Shown one piece after another: positions 20,642 through 29,530 of a stretch of DNA of 29,530 nucleotides (position 1 is its first letter; each line of letters opens with the position of its first letter). Source of the stretch: Carex sylvatica (lineage: Eukaryota; Streptophyta; Magnoliopsida; Poales; Cyperaceae); assembly GCA_964058845.1 (NCBI GenBank), contig CAXKVR010000730.1, positions 1 through 29,530 of the forward strand, in the 5' to 3' direction. The translations under genes were made by a program, and so were the position numbers. The notes under the pieces are model-generated. The model did not search any database, was not told where the DNA came from, and saw only the letters and a program-made list of their open reading frames with translations.

Positions 20642-23600
20642 ATGGCGGATCTCTCCATAAATAGGCGCAGTCTCTTCTCCAAGCTCCGCATGTTCAGATT
20701 TGGTTCTCTCGTCGTGGGAATCTCCAATTTGGGAATTCTTCTCTTTGGTGCGCTTCTACTGGTTTCGATCGTCTCGGATTGTTCTTACCAGGTTAAGGTC
20801 CCGTTCGTGCTCGCACCTTTTATGGCGGGTGTGAAGATTTTGGCCATGGTCATTGCTGGTAAAGCGCAACATGCCGCTGCTGAGACGATTATGAGCCGCT
20901 CCATGGATGAGTCCATTGCCGTGGATGCTGTTATTCGCCATGAGAGAAGGGTAGGTTGTTTTTGTTTCTTTTTAATTGGGAAGTGAAGCTCAATTTTGTG
21001 TTCGCCAGTTGACAAGTGAGTTGGCGAATTAGATTAGAGCAATCCATGGAATGGGAATCAGCCTCGTTCCAGCAACTATTAGATTAGATAGATACAGCAA
21101 CTATTAGATTGGATAGATGGTAATACACAAGTCCCTAATCTGTATGTTAAAAGACCAGATAACTTTTGTTGTAGTCCTCATCTGTATTGCTTTGCATTCC
21201 TTAAGATGCCTAGTAATGTACTCAATTTTTTATTTAAAAGTTATAATATGTGGTGACTATCAGATCTGCTGAATATCTCGGTCTACTTCCTTCACATTGT
21301 AACTTGAAAAACAGGTATAGTTATCGAGATGGAACAGTTCACTGAATATTTGGTCAAGTAATTCTCAGTTATCTTATTGACAGGTTAGATACAGACGATG
21401 GCTATACTGGACTAGATTGGGCATGGCCATTACTGGTTTACAATTTTTGGGAGCAGCTTATCTTACCTTTATCGTGTTCACTAACCTTACCCGTGAAGCA
21501 ATAACCACTGCTTGCTTTCTCGGTATGTACTAATCTCTGTCTCTCTTTCTGTCTCTCTCTCTCTCACACACACCTGCACAGTCCAAATCTAATGATAAAT
21601 TTAGGAAACTGTAAATTGGATTGAATCAAAATTTCTGCTTCGCTTTTCTTTTGGAAGTTCAATGAGTGCTCCTACAAAATCTTAAATCAAGATTTATATC
21701 CTGTAATTTGTAAAGCTACAATCATCATGTATATCTCTCTAAAACATAAGAATCAGTGTGAACATAAGAAACACAAGAAATTTCATATTTTGTTGGCCTG
21801 ACATGGAACTTCTTTTATTTGTCTAGTGTGATTTTGTAACTGCTTTATCATGGTAAACATGATCCATGTCCTGTTGGCCTGTAAATGCATATAGGTGCAT
21901 GCTTTGTTTGCTGGGATGCACATAAAATAACATCTAATTTCATATTCATTTTATTTGCCCATTCATTTGTTTTTGTTGTTCTTGTTGGTGAATGGTAGGA
22001 CAGGACACAGCTAGTAAAGCATGGAGGCATTACGCTGTAATTTCTTTCCTGATATTTGATTGGTTTGTGGTAATTATACAATTTTTTACTGGGTCCGACA
22101 TACTGAGGTGGCGCTCTTTTTACTCAACTCATGACTCGGCATGGAAGGCTTATTATAGGGAGGTCTTTGACCATGGTATTAGAGAGGCTTTGTGTTGTCT
22201 CGGCCGAGCCAAATATCTGTATGTCTATCTCTATTCCTCCTGTGTGTCCCTTTACTATAGTGGCACCAGATGTGGCAGACGTGAAATTTGTATGATGGTG
22301 AAATTCTTCTTAGCCAAGTTGGTTACCCCATAGTATAATTAATAAACACTTCTTGTCTGTGATTCTAGTTGTAAGATTCCCATTTGCCCTTTAGCTTTTG
22401 GACTATGAAATGTTGTTAAGAGTATCTTACAGGCTACCAAATATCTAGTGTAAGCTTAAATTTAGTTTTCTTTACCATAATGCTCCCAGTACCAAGTCCA
22501 GGATTGTAGTTTACAGCACAGGTACTGCATCTAACTTATCATTGCCCAACCACAATGTCTAGTATTTATCGTGAATTTGCTGAAACAGTTATTCTAATAT
22601 TTTTTATACTTTTTTTTTAAGAACTGTGTTAGAAGAAGATGAGGTGTACTCAGTGGCAAGGCTTTTAGGTGATCTGGTTGCATATCGTGCATCAGGAACT
22701 GGGCATTTGGAGTTCCTTGCAGGTTGATTAGCTTCTTTACATTTTTTATATGTACTATGTACACATGTGAGTTAGCTAATAGTTCAACTCTCTTGTATAA
22801 AAAGAAGAAGAATGAAAACCATTTTAACATATCTTTTTTTTTTTTTTCCAGGGCTTGCACTATTACAAAAGCAGAGGGGAATGCCTATCCCAGAGAGAGA
22901 GCTTCCAGAAGCTCCTTCAGATTTGATCCAAGAGGCAACAGTTCTCCATCCTTATGCGGAGGCTGCTTACACGGTTAAATATATAAAGACTAGCAAAAAA
23001 AAAATTTAAGAAAGTTTTTTTGCTAATGCAAGCATGGTGATATTTATTTTGAATTTATTTCAGGGCCCACTTCTTGATTTTGGAAGGAACCCTATATTGT
23101 TTCCATGCGCATGGCTGTACAGACAAGGCGTCTTGACTCCATGGACCCGTAACAGGTATCATCTTAGGCCTTAGCTATTATAACATGACACTGACATAGT
23201 AAACTATTTAGTATAAGATTCGCCCATCTCTTATTGTTCTCTTATTCACCCAACTTTCTAGGCGTCCTGCATTAGAAGGTGACAATTGGTGGAGAGGGCA
23301 TGCAGCAGCTTTTCTTAGATTTGTTAAATTGCAACCAGAGGCTCTCCTGCAGGGCCGAGTTTGTCAGGTTATTTGTTATATCCTGAATTACTTGTTTATC
23401 AGAAACAATGTATTTGTTTATTTATCACTATTATTATCATCACCTTATTGCAGACAAGGCGTGAAGCAGCTTATTTCATGGTTGCTCTACACGAGGAAAG
23501 AGCCATTGTTATCACTGTGCGTGGAACCGAGACGCCAGAGGACTTGTTAACTGATGGTTTGTGTAGAGAATGCAACTTGAGCTATGAAGATTTGGATGGA

Positions 23601-25982
23601 CTTGTCAAGTATGGACCCCAGTCATCCTCAAATATAAATAAATTAAATGCACAAAATGGAACCAGTTTAATTTTAGTTGTTTTATTATCTTTTTTAGTGA
23701 ACACTTACCAGAAAATACAAGGGAGAAAGTTTTGTCAACATTTCCACACTATGGTCATGGAGGCATAGTGGAGTCAGCCAGAGAGTTGTTTATGCAAATT
23801 GACAGTCAGTACAGTTAATTGCTTGAGATAATTATGTTAATCATTTTGCCTATGTCAGTCTTTTGACCCTAGAATTGCAAATGCATTACAGGTAACTCAG
23901 ATTCTGGAAGCAACGGCTTTCTGACTTCCTTGTTGGGAGAAGGTGGTAAATGCCATGGGTACAAATTACGAATTGTTGGTCATTCCTTGGGAGGTGCTGT
24001 TGCCACACTGTTAGGAATTAGAGTAAGTTCCCTTTTATTTTTCCTTCTCTCTTTTGACTTCGAAATTTTGTATAGGTCACATCCAGTGCCAGTATGTAGT
24101 GGTCAGAATGCAAACCATACTGTTATACTTGTGCTTTATTTTCTCAAAAAAAAAAAAAAATCATCAGCTACGTGTTTGTCTCAGAAGAGAAAAGGTTATT
24201 AGAGCTTAAAATAACCATTCTACTTTATATTTTGTTTTTTCCCACTTTTACGAAATTAAACAGCTTCGTGGAAGGTATTGTAACTTGCATGTGTATGCAT
24301 ATGGATCTCTTCCTTGTGTAGACCCTGTCATAGCAGAAGCCTGTTCTGATTTCATAACTACGTAAGTGAAATGACCTTACTGTTGTACCCCCTTTGTTTT
24401 CTCCTTTTTCTAATATGTTATTTTCTGATACTCTGTTTCTTCGTCCCTATTTTAGAATAATTTGCAACGACGAGTTCTCATCTCGGCTGTCAGTTAATTC
24501 AATCTTGCGGCTGAGATCAGCCGCGATCAACGCTCTCTCAGATCCCACCTCTGCCGACTTAGTAATGTTAAGAAATCTTGCTCGAAGAATTTTGCACATC
24601 AATTCAGTTCTTGACCTTTCTGAAAATAATAACAATGACACATTGGTCCCTCCTACCAATAACCGCATTATGCAAAATGGATTTTCTGAGAATTCAGAAA
24701 TTGAAATCATAACAAATGGACACAGATCTTATAATGGAATGGTCCCGGTTAATATTCCAAGCCCAAGTTTGATTAATATGGGGGAGGGTCAAAGTCATTG
24801 TGGAACATCGTCTTATAGGGAAGTACTGGTGGAACCACCAGAGATGTTTCTGGCCGGTACAATAATACATATAGTGAGGCAACAAAGAGGCATCTTTACA
24901 TTTCCCCTTTGGAGATGGTGGAGCCTCAGTGGTGCCAATCAGATCCCGTTCAAGGCTTACGTGTCAAGAAGGGAGTACTTCCGGGACATGCTTGTCACGC
25001 CTTACATGTTCACTGATCATCTCCCCTGGAGGTATGTTTGATTATCATGCAGGTACTGGATGTACTGTACCAATACCCAGGGGCAGAAATAGAATTTTTT
25101 GATAAAGGGGGCTGAAAATTAAAATGCACAATGTGGTGAGTGGGATTTGAATCCAAGACCTCTCAACTACAAAATAAAGCTCTAACCACTAGACTACAAG
25201 TAAACGTTTGATTATTATTGGGCCCGGAGGGGGAGGGGTGTGCGCTGATCTATATGGAACGTTCTGAGAAAATTAAATTTAATTAAATTTCAATATATAT
25301 AACTAAAATTTTAAAATCATAGGGGTGGCTTAGCCACCTTTCCAATACATTGAGATCTGCCCCTGCCAATACCAAGCTGACCCCTAGTTTGGCCTGAATC
25401 AGCCAAGTGTAATAAATAGTAAATAGTCTGCTACTCTGGTCTGTGTTGTGCTGTACCTGACCACATATTCTTTCAACAATCCTTTGATGTTATAGTTTTT
25501 TTTAATCATTTTTATTGTTTGCAAACGAAGGTGCCATTATGCAATGCGAAGAGTATTAGAAGCTCATAATTGTAAAAGCACTCCACCTTTGGATTGTGTT
25601 GAGGAACATTTGGTATGATCTCCCCAAAGAAAATGGAAAGATTTTCACGTGTTTAGGCATTCAGGATTGGTAAATATTGTACAGATTTGAGGTTTAGGTA
25701 GTAGCATGATTGATTTTATATCAAAAAGATGTGTTGTTATTCAAGTAAAATAAATATATCCATTTCCTAGTCTCTTCTTCAGCTCAAGTGCTACTGTTAA
25801 ATTTGGTAAATCATCAATGTAGAGTGGGGTTCTTGATTGATGTGCGTTGAACAATCTTTCTCCATCAGTGCGTGTGTTTTTAACTTTCTACCAGATATGA
25901 ATTGCATGCATTACAGGAAAAGGGTAATCCGGTCGAAAGTCGAAACTGCCACAGGATGGCTCAACATCACATCGCTCTATAA
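20642..25982 (+). CDS. Class-3 lipase with four N-terminal membrane segments (DAG-lipase-like)
   Basis: Probable membrane-bound acylglycerol lipase. Exons: 20642-20950, 21384-21522, 21999-22218, 22622-22722, 22852-22973, 23064-23155, 23262-23367, 23454-23608, 23698-23804, 23892-24022, 24264-24361, 24456-25031, 25531-25612, 25917-25982; 767 residues, phases consistent at every junction. Hydrophobic segments lie near residues 21-43, 54-73, 114-136 and 162-180. The nucleophile is Ser482 in GHSLGG; Asp532 and His715 (DHLPWR) are likely triad partners. A polar loop at about 580-650 sits between Asp and His. This layout matches animal sn1-specific diacylglycerol lipases, but substrate is inference. 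In-frame ATGs at 20531 and 20489 would add 37 or 51 residues; I chose 20642 because the membrane region follows closely. The last exon is the least certain part; without it the frame ends at TGA 25616-25618. Confidence 0.88.
25070..25373. mobile_element. hAT-type MITE in lipase intron 12
   Basis: The insertion is 25078-25365 (288 bp), starting CAGGGGCAGAAATAG and ending GAGATCTGCCCCTG, flanked by CCAATACC (25070-25077, 25366-25373). The 8-bp duplication and CAGGGGC ends put it with hAT elements. It lies wholly within the intron (25032-25530) and leaves splicing intact. Confidence 0.92.
25140..25198 (-). other. tRNA-like A/B-box segment inside the MITE
   Basis: On the minus strand GTAGTCTAGTGGTTAGAG resembles a tRNA D-arm/A box, and GGATTCAAATCC about 35 bases later resembles a T-arm/B box. 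The 5' part is close to plant tRNA-Asp. There is no full cloverleaf, so it is not called a tRNA gene. Confidence 0.6.
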
Positions 25983-27200
25983 CATGAAGGACAACTTTCT
26001 TGTTGACCTTGGTGTTGCCATTCGTGCAGCATCTGACTGTACAACTGTATTCTAAACTTCAAGAAAAGGGGAATGACATGGGATGGGATGACCCGCTCAA
26101 ACCTAAATTTAAATAAACAATTATTTTTCCTTCTCTAATAATGCTGTGATTTCAAAACTAACTTGTTTCTCATTGGAAATCATGTGGTTCTGATATAAAT
26201 GCATATAATGTGCACTAAATCTATTTCCTCCAATCTCGATTTAAATGCATCTTAAATTTGTTCTGATAGGGGATCAATTTTTGATAAATAAATGTTATTT
26301 TTTATAAAAAATTTAATATCTTACGCGTCTCCCTTGTCGTTTAAAAAAGAAATGTTCTGAAACAGGCCATGAATTTTCAAGGCCACCGCATAAAAAGAAA
26401 TGAGCAGCCTGAATTTTCAAGGCCACCGCATAAAAAGAAATGAGCAATAGAAGATAGCTCACAGCCTCACAAGTACTAGTGACAAATGAATAGTTTGAAT
26501 TCAGTTTGTTAGAGTCAAAAATTTAAGATTCTGGTATAATTTAGGAGTAATTCGATACAAGAAGGAAACAAAATAAAAATAAAGAATTTTTTTTAAAAAA
26601 ATAGATAAAAATTTGTGATTTATGTTTTATTCGCGAATAAATACACGATTAAAAATATGAATAAAATGTATTATACGTTTTATTCAGAATTCGGTTCAGA
26701 AACGTAAAAACACAAATAAAACATAAATTATTTGCAAATTTATTGCGTATATCGTTACAATGCTCAGTTGCTCACAAGCATGTGGTGTCACACAAACAAT
26801 CGCACAGCAAATGTTATAAGAGAACGTTAGTGTCCCGGTGTCGATGTGTCTACCAGAGACCGGTTGGTGGTCCATTTTTTTTTTTCTCTGTGATTACTTA
26901 TGCTTGGTGCTGGATTCTGATAATTGTCTCCTTGTTTGTATTGACCTCCATGGCAGGAGATGTTGATAGATCAGTTCATTTGTGTGCGGTTTTCAAGGTG
27001 CACAAAATATCACATTAATCATTTATACTTGCATAGTGTATGTCGTTTATTTTGAACTTATTAACCAATATATTACTAATTGTCGTAACCATTGTTAAAA
27101 TTTTCAAACTAATTAATTATATCATTATTTTGAATTATTGACGTGTTAGATATGCCTTTACATAATAAACCTGTCCAAACGGAAAATAATATTTTATCGT
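25983..27200. other. AT-rich region downstream of the lipase gene
   Basis: Lipase 3' flank, then low-complexity AT-rich DNA with a 40-bp tandem repeat (listed separately) and a stretch near 26486-26720 with TTTGAATTCAGTTTG that weakly resembles 27222-27300. The open frame at 26743-27018 has no recognisable features, so I do not call a gene. Confidence 0.45.
26371..26446 (+). repeat. 40-bp tandem duplication
   Basis: A 36-base stretch starting GAATTTTCAAGGCCACCGCA occurs at 26371-26406 and again, identical, at 26411-26446, a period of 40. It is a young local duplication in noncoding DNA. Confidence 0.9.
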
Positions 27201-28320
27201 TACCTACAAATAATCATAGTGACAAATAAATTATTCGGGTTCAGTTTGGCGAGATCAAAAATTCGTGATTCAGAAATAATTCGGGTATAATTCGGGAATA
27301 ATTCGGAATTATCCGGATCAGAGATCTCAGTCCTACAAGAGAGCAAAAATAAATAAATAATGTTTTGAAAAAAATTCAGAAAAAACTCGCCAATAATTTG
27401 TAAAATTGGGAAATTTTTTGTAAAATTTACGAATTATTTGAATTTAATTTGATTAAAGTTTGGTCAATCGAATAATTTGACATTCAATTCGGTATCACTA
27501 AAAAAATAAATTATTTGAATATAATTTGCAAATGTTGTGACTATGCAAATAACACAGTATTGTGGATTTGTGACGAGTTACACGGACCTCTGATCTCTAG
27601 ACACCACATAGGATTATCTGGATTCGACTTTAGCTTCTTATTTGTTTATACGGTCGACTCCTTTCTACCGAATTAGCAGTGGATTCCTCTCCTATCACAT
27701 CATGAAATTGTGATCATTAATTAAAAAAAGGATCATTACTTTTCCCAAAGCACATATCTTTTCGCCAAATACTAATTGCTAACCAGACCCAAATTTCACC
27801 ACCAAATGTTAACATCCTATAATTCGATGAGGATTGCTAATTACATCAGATCAATATTTTGGCAGCTAGAACACCAATTAAGTTTACCAATTTGTCAATT
27901 CAAAGTACAAATATTATCCCTTTTTGTTAGGAAAATTATTGTCATTTATAAACCATAAACAATGTTACAACTACATAGATTAAAATAAATGTACCTGAAA
28001 ATTTAAATTTTATTGTCAAGAATATATTCAACAACCTTTTGCAATCAATATATGCGTACATGTGTTTATAAAATATAAAATAGTAATGTGTTTATAATGA
28101 TCTGAGTCAGTATTTTATAATATGATTTTAAATATGTGTATGAAAATGCACTACATATCACATAATTGTATATGCATATTTAAAGGCGAATTTATAAAAT
28201 ACTTTTGCAATTTTAAATAATAATGTTAATTAATAATAATGAACCACGCAAAAATAAAATTATGCAACTTATTATTAATAAATACATGATTTTTTTGCAT
28301 AACATCACATATACAACAAC
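27201..28320. other. AT-rich noncoding region
   Basis: From 27222 to about 27530 there is degenerate repeat-like sequence with several ATAATTCGGG-type motifs and TTCAGTTTGG, related to the stretch at 26486. The remainder is AT-rich with no gene, RNA or clear element. Confidence 0.4.
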
Positions 28321-28615
28321 ATGCACTTGTATATACTGTATGGATTTTTTTTAAGTAGAATTAATTTTAATTATTTTAATGAAACAAGTATTATTGTTTT
28401 GATTTTTATAAAAAGCAGCTCTATGGATCAGTGGAGGGAGAATTTAAATTTGATTTCAAGGAATCTGCGATTGATCATTTCTACTTATTTCCCCTCCACC
28501 GATCTCTAAGATATGTAGAGTTGTTTTTTATAAAAATAAAAACAATGGTGTTAGTTTTGTTAACATAATTAAAATTGGTTCTATATTAAAAAAAAAATCT
28601 ACTATATAAGTGCAT
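28321..28615. repeat. Fold-back (long inverted repeat) element
   Basis: The left arm from ATGCACTTGTATATA (28321) pairs with the right arm ending TATATAAGTGCAT (28615). Homology continues inward, with mismatches and small indels, through TTTTAATTAT and ATTTTTATAAAAA to GATCAGTGGAGGG against CCCTCCACCGATC (about 28425-28505). The loop is about 40-50 bases. The whole is a 295-bp imperfect hairpin typical of fold-back MITEs. No clear target duplication is seen. Confidence 0.8.
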
Positions 28616-29432
28616 ATTACATTCACGTTTTCATAACTACATATTATATAAGCAATGGCATAATAAATGTACGGTCTATATAGTTGGCCATATATTCAAA
28701 CCCGTATATTATTGATGAACATATATTATTGATTGTATACATTTATATGGCCGCATTGCATTTCATGTAACCGTATTTTAAATACTGATTTTGGTACATT
28801 CTACAATAATTTAAAAAACTAAAGTAATCTCAACAACAGTTTGTTATTATAATATTAGTTTATCAAAAAGATAGTATTTTTTTTTTCCAACATTTTTTTC
28901 TCCACCAATTCCACAGTTCCAACCTCTACCTTCCATCCTCTCCTGTTCCCCCTCCCCCAAATTTCCTCATTTCTCACGGTCCAAATGCCCAATTTTTCAA
29001 TTCCTTAACACCAACAATTGGTTCTTCTACCCTCCATTACCTTGATCTACCAAGTCTGAATCAAGGTCTTTTCTCTCTCAACCCAATTTTCTCTATGAAC
29101 CCAACACAAAAGGTGATTTTTGTTCTTTTGATGTGATAAAGCTTTTTCATCTTCTTTCTTTGGGTCAGATTTCGATTTGAGCACAAATAGTTGGTTGTCT
29201 GCCTAAAAAATTCTAACCAGTTCCTCTTAGAAAGGGTCTCTGATTAAAACTATATAGCGCTCTACTTTAGATCTACTCCAAATTGAGGCCAAATTGAAAA
29301 TTTCCTTTTACTATTTAAATCTGGATTCCTTCTTTTTACCTGAAATTTTTTTCATCTTTCGATTTATCAGCTTTCAAAAATCTTCCAGTACAAGTCTGCT
29401 AATTGCCGAACCTTCAAATTTCTCATTTGAAG
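28616..29432 (+). promoter_or_regulatory. Upstream region and likely 5' UTR of the last gene
   Basis: 28616-28890 is AT-rich. From about 28890 the sequence becomes pyrimidine-rich (ACCTTCCATCCTCTCC and similar), typical of a plant 5' UTR or core promoter. A leader intron is possible between AAAGGTGATT near 29112 and TTTATCAG near 29370, but this is only a guess from the splice-like sites. Confidence 0.4.
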
Positions 29433-29530
29433 ATGGCACAAGAGAGTTGCAATATTGATGAAGACAAATCAGACCTTCTCAAATCATCCCCTTCTCCTTC
29501 AATTACACCACCTCAATCTACAGTAATTCC
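29433..29530 (+). CDS. Start of an unidentified gene (3'-partial)
   Basis: An ATG at 29433 in good context (GAAGATGGC) opens a frame that stays open for 32 codons to the end of the window. The peptide begins MAQESCNIDEDKSD and continues Ser/Pro-rich, as in a disordered N-terminus. It follows a pyrimidine-rich leader, which supports a real start. I do not recognise the family; the rest lies outside the window. Confidence 0.55.
   Translation, partial: MAQESCNIDEDKSDLLKSSPSPSITPPQSTVI

Noticed and set aside
24394..25041. Single-exon gene within the lipase locus
   Set aside because: It is exon 12 of the lipase read into its flanking introns; splice phases on both sides fit the multi-exon model.
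25140..25198. A tRNA gene on the minus strand
   Set aside because: A- and B-box-like parts are present but the acceptor and anticodon stems do not form a full cloverleaf; reported only as tRNA-like.
26743..27018. Open frame of 91 codons after the lipase gene
   Set aside because: Low-complexity flanks, no recognisable motif, no splice or promoter support; it is likely a chance frame.

Overview
This is nuclear DNA of a flowering plant, probably a eudicot: GT-AG introns that are AT-rich, a plastid-targeted biosynthetic gene, and several classes of plant transposable element. All host genes that can be recognised lie on the + strand. I cannot name the species.

The left part (1-16979) is a tandem array of genes for the large subunit of 3-isopropylmalate dehydratase (plant IPMI LSU/LeuC, leucine biosynthesis in the plastid). 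Copy 1 (1-3947) lacks only its first exon, which lies outside the window. Copy 2 (4520-14215) is complete in 15 exons and 506 residues although its introns hold a 501-bp hAT-type MITE and a 4.88-kb Ty1-copia element. Copy 3 (14791-16979) is a pseudogene: promoter, exon 1, half of exon 2 and the last exon, with a CACTA element in intron 1 and a Mutator-like MITE in the last exon. The sequences show an unequal crossover or conversion inside the last exon. Copy 2 switches there from copy-3-like to copy-1-like sequence, and the copy-1 type 3' flank, promoter and exon 1 then follow once more.

The middle part (16980-20456) is a repeat-rich intergenic region. It holds an orphan first-exon fragment related to the neighbouring lipase gene, a candidate MITE, a 775-bp tandem duplication whose second unit carries a full hAT-like element, and a further hAT MITE nested in that element.

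The right part starts with a 14-exon class-3 lipase gene (20642-25982). It encodes four N-terminal membrane segments and a GHSLGG alpha/beta-hydrolase domain, resembling animal sn1-specific diacylglycerol lipases in layout. A third hAT-like MITE with a tRNA-like A/B-box segment sits in its intron 12. After it, 26.1-29.4 kb is AT-rich and gene-poor, with a 40-bp tandem repeat, degenerate repeats and a 295-bp fold-back element. The window ends in the first codons of an unidentified gene (29433 onward).

I found no wholly new biological system. The strongest content is the readable record of tandem duplication, exchange, deletion and insertion in the IPMI array, the membrane lipase with its orphan-exon relative, and several transposons whose ends and target-site duplications can be placed to the base.
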